NCBI GenBank assembly: GCA_037179385.1
Contig: CM074194.1
Location: 3,675,001 to 3,739,000, forward strand
Origin: Holothuria scabra
Lineage: Eukaryota; Echinodermata; Holothuroidea; Aspidochirotida; Holothuriidae
Length of the DNA: 64,000 bases
Direction of reading: 5' to 3'
In this document: positions 1 through 12,600 of the stretch, piece after piece
Layout: every line of letters starts with the position of its first letter
Position numbering within the stretch: the first letter of the stretch is position 1
Made by a program: the position numbers and the translations under genes
Notes under the pieces: generated by a model
What the model was told of the DNA's origin: nothing
The model's input: only the letters and a program-made list of their open reading frames with translations
The model's database searches: none

Positions 1-489
1 GTAATTCCGAATTGAAGATAAGGTCATTATACCGAACAGCCGCTATTCCAAATGGAGTATAGTAACTGTAGAAATTGAATGTAATTTCTCCTTACAAGAC
101 AAGCTCCAGTATTGCACTGGTGAGGTGCCAACAAGCTTGGACTTTCTTGACTCTGTCTCTTGTAAAATTATGACAAAAAGAACTCTTAAACCAGATTTTC
201 TGGGGTCGAGGGGCATAAAATAATAATATGTACAACACAATTTGCAATCTTCACTTTTAGTGTATACTTTTCAAGGTCAAACTTCTATGGACAGGTTGGA
301 AATCTCAGTGGGGCATATTCCTGCCCTCATGCATACTAGGGCCCTGGTGAGTCTCTTGAATCTAACTTGTGAGGTGGAGGTCTGTGTCCCCCCCCCCCCA
401 AACATGACACTGACTGTAGGTTATTGGATGATAAGGGCTGATACCGGTAGTATTACATGATTCAAAATATTTGAATGTCATCCTCCATT

Positions 490-735
490 TGCAATAGATA
501 CCCCTATTTTCTATTCAAAGTAACAACCCTTCGGAATAAAAACCTTTCTGAATAATGAACCTTATCCTTAATTGGGAATAACGACCCTTGGAAATAACGA
601 TCCTTATTCTTAATTCCGAATAAAGAACCTTCAGAATAATGTTCCTAATGTTAGATTGGGAATAACGAACCTTCAGAATGAAGGTCTTCGTGTTAAATTT
701 GGAATAACTAACCTTGCAATGACAACCCTTTGGAA
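490..735. repeat. Degenerate short tandem repeat (GGAATAACGAACCTT type)
   Basis: About ten variants of GGAATAA(C/T)GA(A/C)CCTT with irregular spacers. Similar words occur at positions 1-50. No coding signal was seen; probably the interior of an old repeat. Confidence 0.6.
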
Positions 736-2633
736 TAATGATCAGACCCCAAACAATATTATCCTATGTGATTGAGGGAAAATTAAATATGTTTGAAGAT
801 GTTATCCATGCCAATGTGGTTGAAAGAAAATTGAATATGTTTGAAAATGTTTTTATTCAATTAAGAGACTTCAAGGGTTTGTTTTTCTGGGTTTGGGTTT
901 TTGCCATTTCCACCCCCCCCCTCCAATAATGTTACCTATTCTCAAATCAGACTTGCTCGGTACCTGTTAATACCAAACTTGGAGATGTGTCCTGGCCTTC
1001 ACATCAATAAAATTGGACAACAGTATGAAGTAGTCAAGAAATTAAGTGTTTCCGTTAATACTGTCACACTGTCCATTTTAAACTTTACCCGATTCTTTAT
1101 TAAGATGCTTTCTGTGCTTTCTGTTCCGGAATTATTTTCCTGCTTGACTTCCATTTCAATTACCACATCAGATTATCGCTGTGATTATCTCTTGGAGGGA
1201 AAGTTATTGGAGTACAGCAAAACTGCTTTAGAGTCAGGTGTGCGGAAGTCATGAATCTAGTATTGCTCAAAGAAGAGATTCCAGGGGTTGCTAGTGCTAT
1301 TTGTTTTGTTACTTCATGCCAAAATTTCAGTATTTTATAAACCAAAGTTTTCTAGCCACATTTGCTGTAATTCAGTTTCCATGGGTGGGTGGAAATGCTG
1401 GGACGGGAAGTTTGAATAAATAGGAGGTAGTAATTGAAGGAGGATGTTTTTGTAGTTGGAGTTGCGGATGTAAAAAAGAGTAGTTGATGGCTAGGCTGTC
1501 GTATGAATTGGTGGGGGGGGGATGTCAACACTGACTAAAACATGTGATAAGAGTAAGGAGGATAAGAAGCTCATTTCACTAATTGGCAGTGGATGGTGAG
1601 GAATGAAATTTTCCATAAGTGGCTAGAAAACTAGTAGTTCAGTACAAAACTCTTCTCTTAAAAGCATGTTTTGTCTGGAGAGTTGGACCTGTTTTTGCAA
1701 CCTACATTTACAGTATGGATCAACAGCACTGCTTTACAAGCAGGTTTTGCTGCATGGTTTTAAAGGTGTTAACAACAGTTTACTGTTTTTGAGGTCAAGG
1801 TCATAGCTGTTGTAGATTACTTTTCATTTATCCTAATAGTCTGATATGCTACTTTTGACCTGTTTGGCCAATTGAATCCCAGTCAGTTTGTCAGCATAAT
1901 CCAGAGACCTTGGTATAAAAGTCTGGGTGGAAAATTTTTGTTTGAACAATTGTCTGTACCCATCATTGTATTTGTTGATATTCCCTTGGATTTTGCATTG
2001 TATTTCATGGAGGGTTTGGCAATATCACCAAAAGAAAACGTTGTTTACCATGAAAATGCCTTGAAGACCATTTCAAAATTTGTCAATATTCCATTGAATG
2101 CATACAGTACTACATCAACTTGCAAAATGGACAAGGGGGAGGTTACCACACAGGGGCACATGACCCCAGTGCTTCAGTCTGACTGCACTGTGTCTATCCC
2201 TACTATATCTGTGCAACACTTTACCTGGAGTGGTGTGCTTTCATAGTTATATTTTGTACCTTAGTTTGCAGGTACAGTACTAGAAAAGTAGTGAATGTGA
2301 AAAGTTCTTATTGGGATGTGAAAGGGTGAGGGTGGGGAGATGTGTCTCCCTACAGTGAAAAAACAGCTCCTTTTTTGCAGGAAATTCTCAGCATTTCTGA
2401 CATTGGTGAAAGTTTTCAGAAATGTCAGTGTATGTTCAAAATGTTGCAGCAGACAGTATTTGAAAGCATGTATGTACTTCAGTTCGATTCATTTTTCTTG
2501 GGTGTACCTGATGCTTCTGAAGACCATTGTTTCCAAGGTTCCTTGTTTCCTGTTTCTGTTTTGTGTTATTTCTATGTTTGTCTACTTTCCCAGAGTTCAA
2601 TGTTCTTTGAAATGTCAATGTTCCCTAAATTGT

Positions 2634-2670
2634 GGAACAGCCTCTACTGTGGAACAGTAGAGGCTGTTCC
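2634..2670. repeat. Perfect 16-bp hairpin with 5-base loop
   Basis: GGAACAGCCTCTACTG (2634-2649) and its exact reverse complement (2655-2670) flank TGGAA. The sequence GCCTCTACTGTGGAACAG is repeated again just downstream at about 2678-2695. Confidence 0.9.
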
Positions 2671-2689
2671 TCTAGAAGCCTCTACTGTG

Positions 2690-2872
2690 GAACAGTTTAC
2701 CACTGAATGTGAAACAGAGCACCAGCCTTGCAATTTTTAAGAAAAGACTTAAAACTTACCTGTTTTTACACTCCAATGACTAGTGTCATTTGTATGTTGT
2801 TTTTGTAAAGTGCTTTGACCTATACTTTCGAGCAATTGGATTTAGTGCTACATAAGATTATTATTATTAGTT
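2690..2872 (+). mobile_element. 3' end stub of a CR1/L2-type LINE
   Basis: The translated end reads ALAIFKKRLKTYLF before a stop, the same C-terminus as the LINE at 5282. It is followed by AAAGTGCTTTGA, GTGCTACATAAG and an ATT microsatellite, the usual 3' end of L2/CR1 elements. Only about 180 bp remain, consistent with strong 5' truncation. Confidence 0.75.
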
Positions 2873-3120
2873 AATTCAGGAAAATTGAACTGCAGTCCTA
2901 AACTTTGAATCACTCTTTCCTCTAATAAATTACAGATTGGGTCAATGCACCCAGTAAGAGAAAATTTGACTCATTGGAAATTTCAGTTTTGTGAAACTAT
3001 ACACAAATCAAATGTGGGAAAAAATTAAACCTTTTTTTTTAATATTTTCCCACAAACATTATTGTGTCCAATTAACTAGCCATTATGTCAAATTTGCTTC
3101 ATAGCAGCTTAGTGTAAAGG

Positions 3121-3400
3121 CCAGTGGCATCACAAGGGGGGGGGGGGGTCAGGGAGGGGCAGCTTCACCCCCCTACATTTTCAGGGGGGCACAAAGTATG
3201 GGTTTGCTTGGAAAGAAATTTTGTGGCCAAAAAAGGAGATGTCAGATATTTGAGAGAAAGTGGAAGAAAAAATAAGAGTAGCATTAGCTCCTTCGACAAA
3301 TTCGGCGTAGAATGACATCAAACATGGGCAATTGTTCAGCATGGGGGTGCAAGCTGAGTCTTCTGCACTCTCCTACACCCACCTGTTGTGACGTCACTGG
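3121..3400. mobile_element. 280-bp hAT-like MITE with 6-bp target duplication
   Basis: Inverted ends CCAGTGGCATCACA and, inward from the right, CCAGTGACGTCACA. It is flanked by TAAAGG at 3115-3120 and 3401-3406. It holds a G run of about 13. A related end occurs at about 48150-48170. Confidence 0.75.
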
Positions 3401-3529
3401 TAAAGGCTGCTTCGAATCCATAGGAAAGTTGAAATTCTTTAGTCCCATTTTTGGGACAATTTGTATCCTTGTTCATTTCATGTTGCATAATTCACCCTAT
3501 AGTTACTGTATGTTTTATTTTTGTTTCAG

Positions 3530-3637
3530 CAACATGGGTAGGTGGAGGCTACATAAATGGTACAGCTGAGTATGTATTTTCTTCTGGTCTGCTTTGGGCT
3601 CAAGCCCCATGGGGTTATGCAATGAGTCTTGTCTTGG
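3530..3637 (+). CDS. SLC5A7: SLC5A7 first exon in window ([13 protein letters not shown])
   Basis: The acceptor is TTTGTTTCAG before 3530 and the donor is GTAAGT at 3638. The exon enters in phase 2, completing a split Ala codon begun in an upstream exon outside the window. It encodes the end of the second membrane region and the start of the next, through SLVLG. It is the most 5' exon I can support. Confidence 0.93.
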
Positions 3638-6600
3638 GTAAGTTAAATGTTTGTGAATTTCTGTCAAGGGAGGATGGGGGCAGGGAAGGATTAAAAAATT
3701 CTCAGACTTTTCTTTCAATGTAGGGCTTTACTATAATAATGGGGCTGGATGAAACTGTTTCTTCTCTGAGTGGGAAGCAAGTTTGAGTTGTGGTTGTATT
3801 AAAAATTCAACATTGACCTGTATAAAAGATATCACGTTTGTATTTTAATAGAAACCAATCCCCAAAGCCACCATGGTCATAAAGGCCTAAAGAGCAAGTT
3901 TTGACTCCAACAAAAATTAAATAACGTCATACTTTCAGTAGAATTTCATTTGTGTGGGAGAAAAAGAGAGAAATGGTATGCTAGCACAATTTGCTTAGTG
4001 CATCATTATCATTTTGTCCAGTGATCCTGTACCAGGCTAATTTTACTGGAGTAGGGGGGTTGCAGTACTTCATGTCCTGTTATGATTGACCTTTGGGAGG
4101 GGTTGAAAAATTGGAAAGCTTTGCATGCAACCTGGTGCTTCTTATCTTACCAATGAAGTTGAATTTGTGTTTAAGTCAGTACTGTATATATTTTTAAGGG
4201 AAAATAGTATTGACGTCTTACAGTGTAGGTAGGTGTGCAGGTTGACATTTTTCCCCCTAAATGGTAGTCACTGCTTTTACTTCACTTTTTTCACATATCA
4301 ATATATCTTTTGAAGTTCTCCTGACCAAGACATACTTTCCCAATGTTGATTTCACACAGGTGGAATATTGTTTGCCAAAGTGATGAGACAGCAAGGATAT
4401 GTTACGATGCTGGATCCATTTCAGATTAAGTATGGTTCACGCATGGGTGGTTTATTATTCCTGCCAGCATTAACAGGCGAGCTGTTCTGGTCTGCTGCAA
4501 TTTTGTCTGCTTTAGGTAAGTTCACATTCTAACATTTACTCCCTCTTGCTTCCTATGTGCAGTATATTCCTTTTTACATATATTTGCTGTGAACTGCCCT
4601 CAATTTATGGTTGGGAAGCTGTTGGTGAAGAGGGCACCATTACCAATCCACCTTTATCTTTTGATTGAAACTCGTATTTGTCTGAAATTGTATTGAGCAG
4701 TGCTGATGATTTAAATTGTTTTAGACGTTTTTAGGGTAAGTTATGAACTAATTGCTTCATTTCTTTGCATATATGTCTACTATTAGTGTGTTGCATTTTT
4801 ATGTATTTCAATCCAATAGCCCAGCCTTCTTCACATTCAAGGTTGATCCGTAGTCTGTACTTTACCTTCTGTTCTGTTAGTGCCCTTGATTGAAGCATGA
4901 TAAAATAATAGATCTCTTCAAATACAGAGATGCCAAAACAAAAATTTGATTATCATTTTCTGTACATATGTCACAAAAAAAGAGCAAACTTTAAGACATT
5001 TGCACATATTCAACACCTCGGGTTTCAGGAAGTTGTCAACAAAGTCCTGATTTGTCAGATTGTGAAAGATTGTTCCTAGTTAGTTATCTGCACTAAATGT
5101 CAATTTCTAATTTTTGTCAAGACTTTCAGCAAATAAGAGGGAAACCAAAAAAAAAAGGGAAACTGACCTGAAATCTATCAGTGGAAAATATTTTTTATAT
5201 GTGAAAAAAGGCAGAATTTGCTTAAAGGGCAAGAGCAGTCATCCCAAATTGAAGTAGTGTAATAGACTGTCCAGTTTCATGGTTAATGAAGGGTTAATGA
5301 AAATAATAATGGAATCACCATCATCGTCTAGTAAGCTTGATCCTATACCTACCTTCCTATTAAAGAAATCCATTAATGTTCTGTTGCCAATAATATCAAT
5401 TATTGTTAATTTGTCTTTGCAAAATGGCCATTTCCCAGACTCTCTCAAACGGGCTCTTATTAGACCCATCATAAAGAAGCCGAACTTGGACAAAAATGTC
5501 TTCAAGAATTATCGACCAGTCGCAAATCTCAAATTTCTGGCCAAAACAATTGAGCGTGCATGTTCTCTCCAGATTCAAAGCTATCTCTCCAAGAACAATC
5601 TCAATGGTCGTGTCCAGAGTGCTTACAGAGCTTACCACAGCACTGAAACGGCATTGCTTCGTGTTTATAATGATCTCCTGCTCGCTGTAGATCGAGGTGA
5701 TGAAGCTGTTTTACTTTTACTTGACTTTTCTGCCGCATTCGACACCATTGATCATAAGCTGTTGTTTGAGCGTTTTCAGAACCGCTACAATATATCTGGC
5801 ACAGCTTTAAACTGGTTCATATCTTACTTTACAAACCGTTTACAAGTTGTTACCATAAATGGCAAGGAATCTGCTGTACATGTTCCCTTGGAAGGTGTCC
5901 CTCAAGGTTCTGTCATCGGTCCACTGGCCTTCACAATGTATTCGGCCCCATTAGAAGACATTATTCAATCCCATGGTATCGACAGCATGATTTATGCAGA
6001 TGACACTCAAATTTATTCATTCATGCCAAAATCTCTTGACAGCTGTTCCACCCTATCAAAGTTGGAAGCTTGCATAGAAGACATCCGATCATGGTCCCTT
6101 GCTAATGGTCTGAAACTAAATGACAACAAAACAGAACTTATTCACATTTCTTCAAAATTTCGAGCCGTATCTCCCGTTCAGTCCTTCCAGATAGGACCTG
6201 CTCACATTGAACCTGTTCAACATGCCAGAAACTTGGGTGTAGTTTTTGATCGTCACCTCACAATGGATCTACATGTTAATAATGTTTGCAGAGCTGCATC
6301 TCTGGCGCTCCATAAAATTGGAAAAATCAGAAAACACCTAGATCAAAGAACCACTGAGATTCTAGTTCATGCTTTTGTGTCTTCAAGACTCGATAACTGC
6401 AACAGCTTACTCTATGGGCTTTCAAGTTCTCGTCTCAAGAAATTACAACATATACAGAACTCCGCTGCTAGATTAGTTACACTTACAAAACCAAACGATC
6501 ATATAACTCCAGTCCTCCTTAGCCTTCACTGGCTTCCTGTTGCTGATCGGATTAAATACAAAGTCCTCTTGCTGACATTTAAATGTTTACACAATTCTGC

Positions 6601-9600
6601 ACCTGTTTACCTACAAGATCTCGTCCAAAATTACACTCCTACCCGCTGCCTTCGCTCCAGTTCTAAACTGCTACTCTCCTCTCCTCCAGTTTGTACTAAT
6701 TATTACGGTTGCCGTTCTTTCCAATACTCTGCTGTTTGTCTCTGGAATAACCTCCCTGTTACAGTTAAAGAAGCAAGAACACTCGCAAATTTTAAGACCT
6801 TACTTAAATCTTACCTTTTCTCCTGTCTATGACTTTCATCTTTTCTTTTCTCAGCGCAAAGGGACTTCAGTGTGTTTTGCGCTTTATAAGAACTGTGTAT
6901 TATTATTATTATTATTATGATTGGCTATTGGGAGTCATGTGACAATCTTTTTTCTCTTCAAATGTGAAATTTACTAGAAAGAACTGCTTGGTTTGCCTTG
7001 AATATGCAATAGTAAAGTCATAAAATGTAATGAAAGATACTTTGAAGAGAAACAAGATGAATATTGTGTTATTAAGCTTTTTCTTCAAAATAAGTTTGGG
7101 GGGACTGCTCTTTACCTTTAATTTATCGTGAAATGGATTTTCAGTTGGTTGGCATCTCTACTTCAGAGTGCAACTTTTGGCCGGGAGTCAAGTCACGGCT
7201 GTTTTGTCTTTATATTACAATTGAAACTCTAGGAAACTTTCAGCAATGCCAAAAATAAGCTAAAGTAAGCTCTAAAATTATTATTTGGAGTTTGCATTCT
7301 TTTGTATTGTTTCACAGATATCAACCAGGTGGGTGTTATTAGATGGAGATCCAATCTAAGCCTTTAATTTATGCTTATCCAATAAGATGACCTTAGAGTC
7401 AAGACTGTAAATCCTTTAATTGGGGATTATTGACTTGCTTGCCAATTATATCTAGTCAACCTCATTTATACCTGCAGTGATTCCAACAAAAATGATTATT
7501 TGGAACATTTATAAATGTAAATGAGCAAAAGAGGAATGAGATGTAATATTGGTATCAAATTTTGTTTTATACTTGCATGTATTCTCTCACATCATTTGAA
7601 GGCACACCCATATGAAGCAAAATAAAAAGGAACTTGACAAGGACTTAGGTTCCTAGCCCTCAAATTCATATACCTTCTTTAGTGACTGGCAGTGCTAAAG
7701 CAAGGAAAAAAAATTGGGATCTGCTCTTTGAGATCTAGCAGATGACTTACTAGGGTTGTCGCTAAAAAGATCTAAGTGTGGGATGCAAGTTGTGTCAAGG
7801 CACTAGTCAGTTTAGCTCCACTATCAGTTGGCACAGAGCATAAAGACAAATGTTGACAAAAACATGATTGCTAGATTGCAGGAAATGGCACTTTCTGTAT
7901 GCTTTATCTAAGTTTATTTTTAGGGGAGAATACTCTCTTCAGACACCTGTTAGGCTGCTTGAGTGGTAAAGATCTACATTGCCCCTTCTTACCTCCTATT
8001 TAGATTATGTAACCCATCTTACCTGCTGTAATACCAGGGAGTTCGAGAGAAACGATACACCAGAGAGATTGATAAGGGTATGAGATAGGTTTAGGCTCTT
8101 CACTGGTATCTGGGAGACATTCCGTCCAGATTGGTCAGTTGTCAGCATCATAACTAATGGTACAAGCTGGAGTTCATGGCCCTGCCCCCTGGAGGTTGGG
8201 TCCAGGCCACTCTGACACCCCCAACCCCTACTTTTGTTGGGTGCCCAGCATTGATCGCCAAGAGCGCTGTGTCTAGGGTGACAAGTGAGGAGGCCCTTCT
8301 TCTGTTCTTCTTCCTGCATTGAAGAAAAATAGCTACTAGAAGCCAATCCTCAACCTGAATCCCTTGAATGCCAATTACATTCTTACCCTGAGAGTTTGCA
8401 TTTGAGCAGCAACCTTGGACCTCAAGAATGTGCTTTGTACCCGCATATTCCAATCACTCCAGCCTGTCTCAGATTTGCCTCGCCTACAATCACCAGGGAG
8501 AGTTGTTCAAACTCACAGTCCTCCCCTTCGATCTTTCTCAGGGATTTCCTGAAGATGTTACTCTATGGTAGCCATGGGGAGGAGACCCTCCACCCTCCAA
8601 ACTTACAATTCTAGACTGGCAAGATTCATAGAGTGGTGCCTTTTTTTTAGGATAGAGGTATCCATTTTGCACAAGTAACCCAGTTTCTGATGTGGCTAGA
8701 AAACAGTTTTGCCATCTATGCTGTAGCCTAACCATGCAGATACTACTGTACCTTGAAGGCAATACATATGCTGTAACCAGTGCAGGTTCATCGCTTTAAT
8801 TTTGAGAGAGAAAGTATTTAACATCTCTAAGATGATTTCCCAGTCCCAGATATTTCAATCCCTGTCATGTTTATTTTAAATTTGTCTTCAAGCCTCTATA
8901 AATTTCAGATGAGCATCAATCATTTTCGCATATTCAACTTACCATCTGTTATTGTAGGTATGGCACTTGGGAGTGTCACCCTTCAGAAGTAGAACAGCGT
9001 TGTCATTCCCGTAAGTCTGTGTAAAATGAGTCTAATGTAGGAAATATGAAGATTTACTCATTTAAACATGAAATTTTTTTTAACCTGTGGGATGTTCCAC
9101 AAGTGTTTTCACCTTCAGGTGGAAAATTGTAAATACAGCAAGCAGTATTTACCTCTCTAGCTGTTAAAGGCTGTCATTTGTCACCCCAAATTATAATTTT
9201 ACCAGTCATCTGCAGAAATTCTCAACAGGCACAACTCTTTTATTGACATTAAAATCAAAGAGTGTAGAGCAGCTCATATCTCACAGCATGTATTAAGGTG
9301 TTCTGATTACACATATGAGGGTTTTGCATACTCACCAAGGTATGCCATGAAGCTGTTAACTGGAATTGTGTCTAGATGAAGATGAGTTTTAGATAGTTGT
9401 GGGAGGGGCTAGAAGTAAGTACAGTAGGTTAGGAGAATTGGATCTGTCTGGAGTGATGAAGAACTCCCTTCAATATTCACATCCTAAGATTAGAGTTAGG
9501 ATTGGATTTTCATTGGCTATTGGGATCAGTGGAGATGCGATGTTGCTGGCATGGCCATCATGCCATGAATGGAGCAGGGAGATTCAACGTTTATCGTTCC

Positions 9601-12600
9601 TTTGAACCAAGGTAGTTGCCGACATTAAGCTGTTTGTTGTCTTGCTCTTGAAACATTTTTATTGCTTGAAAAGAATTTGATACTGAAGACAGTGATCTCT
9701 GTTGTCTGCTACATCTCAAAGACCTATCATGATGATTTCATCCATTGCCATTACATTGCCAGTAGAAGAGGGAAAAAAAATCCACTTCTAATATTTATTC
9801 AGATAGCTGTTAAGCAGATTTTTTGAATTCTCATGCTCCGAAAATACTCGATTCTTATGTGGAAAATTATCAAAACTGTGATTTTTTGTAAGGCTTGAAC
9901 AATGTGTCAGCTTGGTGGCTACTCATTAGAATTTTAGACAGACAAAAAACATATGGTAATTTAAAGTCTGTAGACAGTCGTTTTACATGAAACCTATACT
10001 GAAGCTTAGCACTTGACGGCAAACATGTACTTCAAAGAAACAGTTAGCAATGACCTTTGTTTCTCGATTACCTTGGTTTTAGAGGAGTAGGCTATCATTA
10101 CAAGGTGAAAGTCAGAAAGGGCAAACAAACGGGAATAAAATGACGTGTCACTCAAATTTTTTTACCGGGAAAGAGATTCAAGAGTTTCAAGTACATATTG
10201 TCTGGTAGGTTTCCAGTTGGATCTCCTTCCCTGACAACTCCCTGCATTAAATTCATGCCTATCAAATAATCAATTGTCTCTTTGAGCCTGTCATGAAAGT
10301 ACTGGCTGAAACAAAACTTGTGGTTGAGACTTTATATTCTTATCAAAGACAGTGACAGTTCCCCAGATAAACTTCCTTCCCTTGCCCATATCACAGAATG
10401 TGATGGGAGAGGACAGAGGGTAGGGTTTAGATCAAACAACCTATCGGGGAGAAGTTGACCTTTTGTAATCAAGACCAACATAAGATTTTGTAGGAAAACT
10501 GGGACTCCAAGTTTGAACCTAATAGCAACATAATCAAATGGTTACCTAGTCTTCGGACCAAGCTTTGAACTTCTTTCAATAGATTTGGATGTTTGGAGCT
10601 GCTTTATAGTGTGGCAGTAAAAGGGGGGGGGTATCTGCAAAAGAGGGGGGATGTGACACATGTCCTATCACCCCTGGAAATTTCCAATCACAGGAATGGA
10701 ATGAAAGTTGGCCTTTAAATATTCAAATAAAAAAGTTCTTTGGACTTTGGCCATTAAAGATTGTAAATTTTGGAAGGGCCTAAAGTTGAGTTCTATTCCA
10801 TTAAATATTTTCATACAGGGCCTGTCATGATATCAATTATTCCTTTTCAGTAGTGATGGTGTATGTGTATGTTTATGGAAATAATGCAGTTTATGTATTT
10901 GTATTTTTTTTCCTGACAGGAGCAACCATAAGTGTGATTCTGGAGTTGGACATTAATATTTCCGTTATAATTTCTGCATGCATCACTGTTGGTTACACTT
11001 TTTTCGGTGGCCTCTACTCTGTTGCTTACACAGATGTGGTTCAGCTTATATGCATCTTCGTTGGTCTGGTGAGATTTAGTTTTCATTGAAATATTACTGG
11101 TAGTCATCTGATTATTTTGAAGAAGCTAGCCAGAAATAAAACTATACGGTTCTTCCTATATATCCCTTCATGGAGTATTTCATCTAATGTTTCCGAACCT
11201 AACTATACACAAAAACTTACAGTGGGAAGGAGTGGGCATGTATATGAATTTGGTGATTAAACTATTGTGGCATGATTACAGAAAGTTTTACAAAAATTTA
11301 GATAGATTTAGGGCACACTGCTGTATAGACACTACTGTGGAATACTGTATGTCCCCAATTTCTTTTTTCCAATAGTTTGTTAGATTCTATTTCCCTTTGC
11401 TTTACCTCCTGAGTTACATAAATTTGTATTAACTACTGCATGAAATATTCTTCTGGCAAACATCGTAAACCACAGTGGGATCCCCTACCTACAGAGGCCA
11501 CTCTAAGTACCCATCCCTTCCAGGGTACACTCTAACTCAAAAAGGGTAAGCTGGCCTAAATTGAAACTTGGTGTAGATCTGCCATAGTGAGAAGTTAAGC
11601 CAGAAATGCTTTTCGTATTAATAAAATTACACTTCAACTATTGTCAGGTATTTTTAAAAGTTACTAACACCAAACTCAAAAACTGCCCATCACCCTAAGT
11701 CTTAAGTCTCTTTTTAAAAGGTAGCATAAGATGTGCACCTAACCAGTTGATAAGATAAAAGTGAACATTCCATTTTGGTAAGATGAGTTGTTGCTAGCAA
11801 TTCTTTTAAAGGGACTCATTAAGCTGATATCAATAACTTAATGAGAGTTTCAAAGGATCACTACCACAGGACAGTGCTTATATTCAGTATGAGTCAAGTT
11901 TCATATCGAATGGTTACATAAAAAGGTAGAATTGTGAATTTTGTGGTGTCCTGACTTTTAATGGTTTTGTGCACACCCTAACCTAATTTGAAAAAGTGTC
12001 TGGTCACAAGCTTTTGAAAATCGAATTGAATCATTAAGTACTCACTTACAAAACAGTTATTTGTCTGTAGGATATGGGGATTGCCTAAGATTGACCATTT
12101 GTCATTGGTATGTGAGAAAGTGTAACAGGCTTGGAAAAATTTGTTGCATTTCATGAACCAACTCAAAGAGTTGCTTTACCATTTACTTTTCTTTTTACAG
12201 TGGCTATGCATCCCATTTGCTATGACACATGATGCCGTCTCACCAATCTTTGAGAATACAGTATGGCTAGGGTCATGGGATCCCAGGTATGCAGGTGTAT
12301 GGATTGATTTTGCCTTGCTGTTGGTAAGATATCTCTTGCTATTGTATATTACTCAATTGCATTGTATTCTGGAGACAGGAGTGGGGTGGGTGATGGAGTA
12401 GTGGGGAGGGTACAGGAAAAGTGGGGTGGGGTAAGGGACCATTGGGGGGGAGGGTACAGGAGTAGTGGGAATGAAGATTTCCTAGGTATTCAACATTATT
12501 ATCACGATTCATATGCACTTTATAGACCATGCTGTTTTGACCTCTTTTTTGCACTCTTGCAGTTAGCAGAGCTCTTTCTATGCATAACCTACAATCTTAG

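Larger units (their letters stand above)
1..3529. other. Region upstream of the first visible SLC5A7 exon, presumed intron
   Basis: No exon for the CHT1 N-terminus was found in any plus frame. Contents: degenerate repeat (490-735), a hairpin (2634), a LINE 3' stub (2690) and a hAT-like MITE (3121). The rest shows no recognisable feature. Confidence 0.6.

Noticed and set aside
2342..2740. 132-codon plus-strand ORF
   Set aside because: Its C-terminal part crosses a hairpin and the LINE 3' stub; the rest has no homology or splice support.
1..3529. N-terminal exon of SLC5A7
   Set aside because: I scanned for the expected GGRDIG...GGFTMT region in plus frames and did not find it; it must be upstream of the window.
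5239..5638. Minus-strand ORFs over the LINE
   Set aside because: They are antisense to a well-supported reverse transcriptase frame.
8005..8453. Minus-strand ORFs of 99 and 113 codons
   Set aside because: They are shadows of the decayed plus-strand DIRS-like reverse transcriptase and resemble no protein.
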